From Deltaproteobacteria bacterium (GTDB lineage: Bacteria; Desulfobacterota; DSM-4660; Desulfatiglandales; Desulfatiglandaceae): a stretch of DNA of 7,300 nt. How positions within the stretch are numbered: the stretch's first letter is position 1; each line of letters starts with the position of its first letter. The translations under genes and the position numbers were made by a program. The notes beneath the pieces were generated by a model. It saw nothing but the letters and a program-made list of their open reading frames with translations. It ran no database searches and was not told the DNA's origin. Shown here piece by piece: positions 6,650 through 7,300 of the stretch. The DNA is taken from the NCBI GenBank assembly GCA_021159525.1, contig JAGHEC010000072.1, forward strand, positions 1-7,300, read 5' to 3'.

Positions 6650-7183
6650 ATGGAGGATCTCTCGCTTCACATACTGGATATTGCGGAAAATAGCATAAGG
6701 GCCGGCGCTACGTTCATTGAAATCGATCTTGCTGAGGACGTTGAAAAGGATCTGTTGCAGATAACCGTCAAGGACAACGGGGCCGGCATGGACCCCGAGC
6801 TGGTGGAGAAAGCGACCGACCCGTTTGTGACCAGCCGGACCACCCGGCGTGTGGGTCTGGGCCTGCCGTTGCTGAAACAAGCCGCGGAGGAAACCGGCGG
6901 GGAACTCCGGATCAGCTCTGAACCCGGGAAGGGAACCGAGGTGGTTGCAACCTTCAAAGAGAGCCATATTGACCGGAGGCCGTTGGGGGATATGGCTGCC
7001 ACGCTCGCTGCCCTGATCACGGGGAACCCGGACATGGATGTGGCGTACAGGTCAAGACTCCGTGAACAGGAGGTGGAAATCGATACCCGGTCCATCAGGA
7101 GGGCCCTTGACGGCGCCATGGGCGTCAATGATCCCGCCGTGATTCGGCTCATCCGCGACTTGTTTGAAAAGCGCGAGGGGTGA
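6650..7183 (+). CDS. Stand-alone GHKL (HATPase_c) ATP-binding protein (177 aa)
   Basis: This protein has the ATP-binding fold of histidine kinases, anti-sigma factors, MutL and gyrase, without any kinase dimerisation or sensor domain. The Bergerat motifs are complete: N box DIAENSIRAGA (N14), G1 DNGAGMD (D42, G44, G46), DPFVTSR (F59), G2 GLGLPL (69-74) and G3 GKGT (93-96). Residues about 105-177 form a probably helical tail of unknown function. There is no phospho-accepting His box or transmembrane segment, so it is probably a cytosolic ATPase or serine-kinase-like regulator. The opening MEDLSLHILDIAENS is how members of this small family commonly begin, so ATG 6650 is favoured even though no Shine-Dalgarno sequence precedes it; the GGAGG at 6652-6656 lies inside the gene. 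Its position between the PHP gene and an HndB-like ferredoxin suggests it serves the same redox module. The partner and target are unknown. Confidence 0.88.
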   Translation: MEDLSLHILDIAENSIRAGATFIEIDLAEDVEKDLLQITVKDNGAGMDPELVEKATDPFVTSRTTRRVGLGLPLLKQAAEETGGELRISSEPGKGTEVVATFKESHIDRRPLGDMAATLAALITGNPDMDVAYRSRLREQEVEIDTRSIRRALDGAMGVNDPAVIRLIRDLFEKREG

Positions 7184-7188
7184 AGGAG
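7183..7188 (+). promoter_or_regulatory. Ribosome binding site of the HndB-like gene
   Basis: AAGGAG overlaps the last base of the preceding stop codon and lies nine bases before ATG 7198. It fixes the start of the truncated gene at the window edge and implies translation from the same messenger as the ATPase gene. Confidence 0.75.
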
Positions 7189-7197
7189 AAACCAAAA

Positions 7198-7300
7198 ATG
7201 GCAAAGCTCAAGGTGGAAGACCTGAAAAGGATCAAGGAGGCCATGAAAGGGACGGTCAATCTCCGGCAGGGGGACTACCGTGTAAAGATAACCGTCCATA
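7198..7300 (+). CDS. HndB-like thioredoxin-fold [2Fe-2S] ferredoxin (5' part, cut by window end)
   Basis: Only 34 codons are inside the window. The opening MAKLKVEDLKRIKEAMKG, followed by a short linker and a strand (YRVKITVH), resembles HndB, the small thioredoxin-like [2Fe-2S] subunit of NADP-reducing hydrogenase (HndABCD) and related bifurcating complexes. In that family the next residues would be MGTCGIA-like, with the first cluster Cys; base 7300 is an A, compatible with a following Met codon, but the cysteines themselves lie outside. The identification is therefore from the N-terminus and context: the fused NuoE/HndA domain upstream is its usual partner, and a NuoF/HndC-like flavoprotein gene is the usual next neighbour. 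It starts 14 bases after the ATPase gene with a strong ribosome binding site. Confidence 0.65.
   Translation, partial: MAKLKVEDLKRIKEAMKGTVNLRQGDYRVKITVH

Overview
The window carries seven genes, all on the + strand and closely spaced (gaps of 53, 27, 23, 1, 77 and 14 bases). They read as one redox-energy operon or two overlapping units. It is GC-rich by eye. The gene content (an Rnf complex next to an Hnd/Nuo-type NAD-linked module, with many iron-sulfur proteins and several domain fusions) points to a strict anaerobe. A Desulfobacterota-type sulfate reducer or syntroph is my best guess, from protein style only; no marker gene is present.

Layout: 1-369 is the 3' part of rnfA, a membrane subunit of the Rnf ferredoxin:NAD+ oxidoreductase. 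423-2480 is an unusually long rnfB, in which the ferredoxin-like RnfB is fused to a GltD/NfnB-like flavoprotein module with eroded nucleotide-binding motifs. 2508-5420 encodes a 970-residue protein. It has the NuoG/HydA/FdhA-type iron-sulfur front end and a molybdopterin-oxidoreductase fold, but lacks the catalytic Cys/Sec segment and the C-terminal dinucleotide-binding domain. A complete NuoE/HndA-like thioredoxin-fold [2Fe-2S] domain takes that place. 5444-5785 is a DRTGG-domain protein, 5787-6572 a PHP-domain protein, 6650-7183 a stand-alone GHKL ATPase, and 7198-7300 the start of an HndB-like [2Fe-2S] ferredoxin cut by the window edge.

How the parts may work together: Rnf couples ferredoxin oxidation and NAD+ reduction to ion pumping. 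The 970-residue protein together with the HndB-like protein resembles the iron-sulfur wiring of a soluble NADH/ferredoxin electron-bifurcating complex. A NuoF/HndC-type flavoprotein would be expected just downstream of 7300. The DRTGG, PHP and GHKL ATPase genes look like the small regulatory or accessory genes that accompany such complexes.

The main point of interest is the pair of chimeric proteins next to rnfA. In both, a catalytic module seems to have lost active-site features while the iron-sulfur clusters are kept. This suggests an electron-wiring hub linked to Rnf rather than a formate dehydrogenase or an ordinary NADPH-dependent enzyme. That reading is inference. The only gene-free stretch with visible structure is 6573-6649, which is locally AT-rich and carries two small inverted repeats and a -10-like hexamer. 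There are no RNA genes, CRISPR arrays or mobile elements that I can support.
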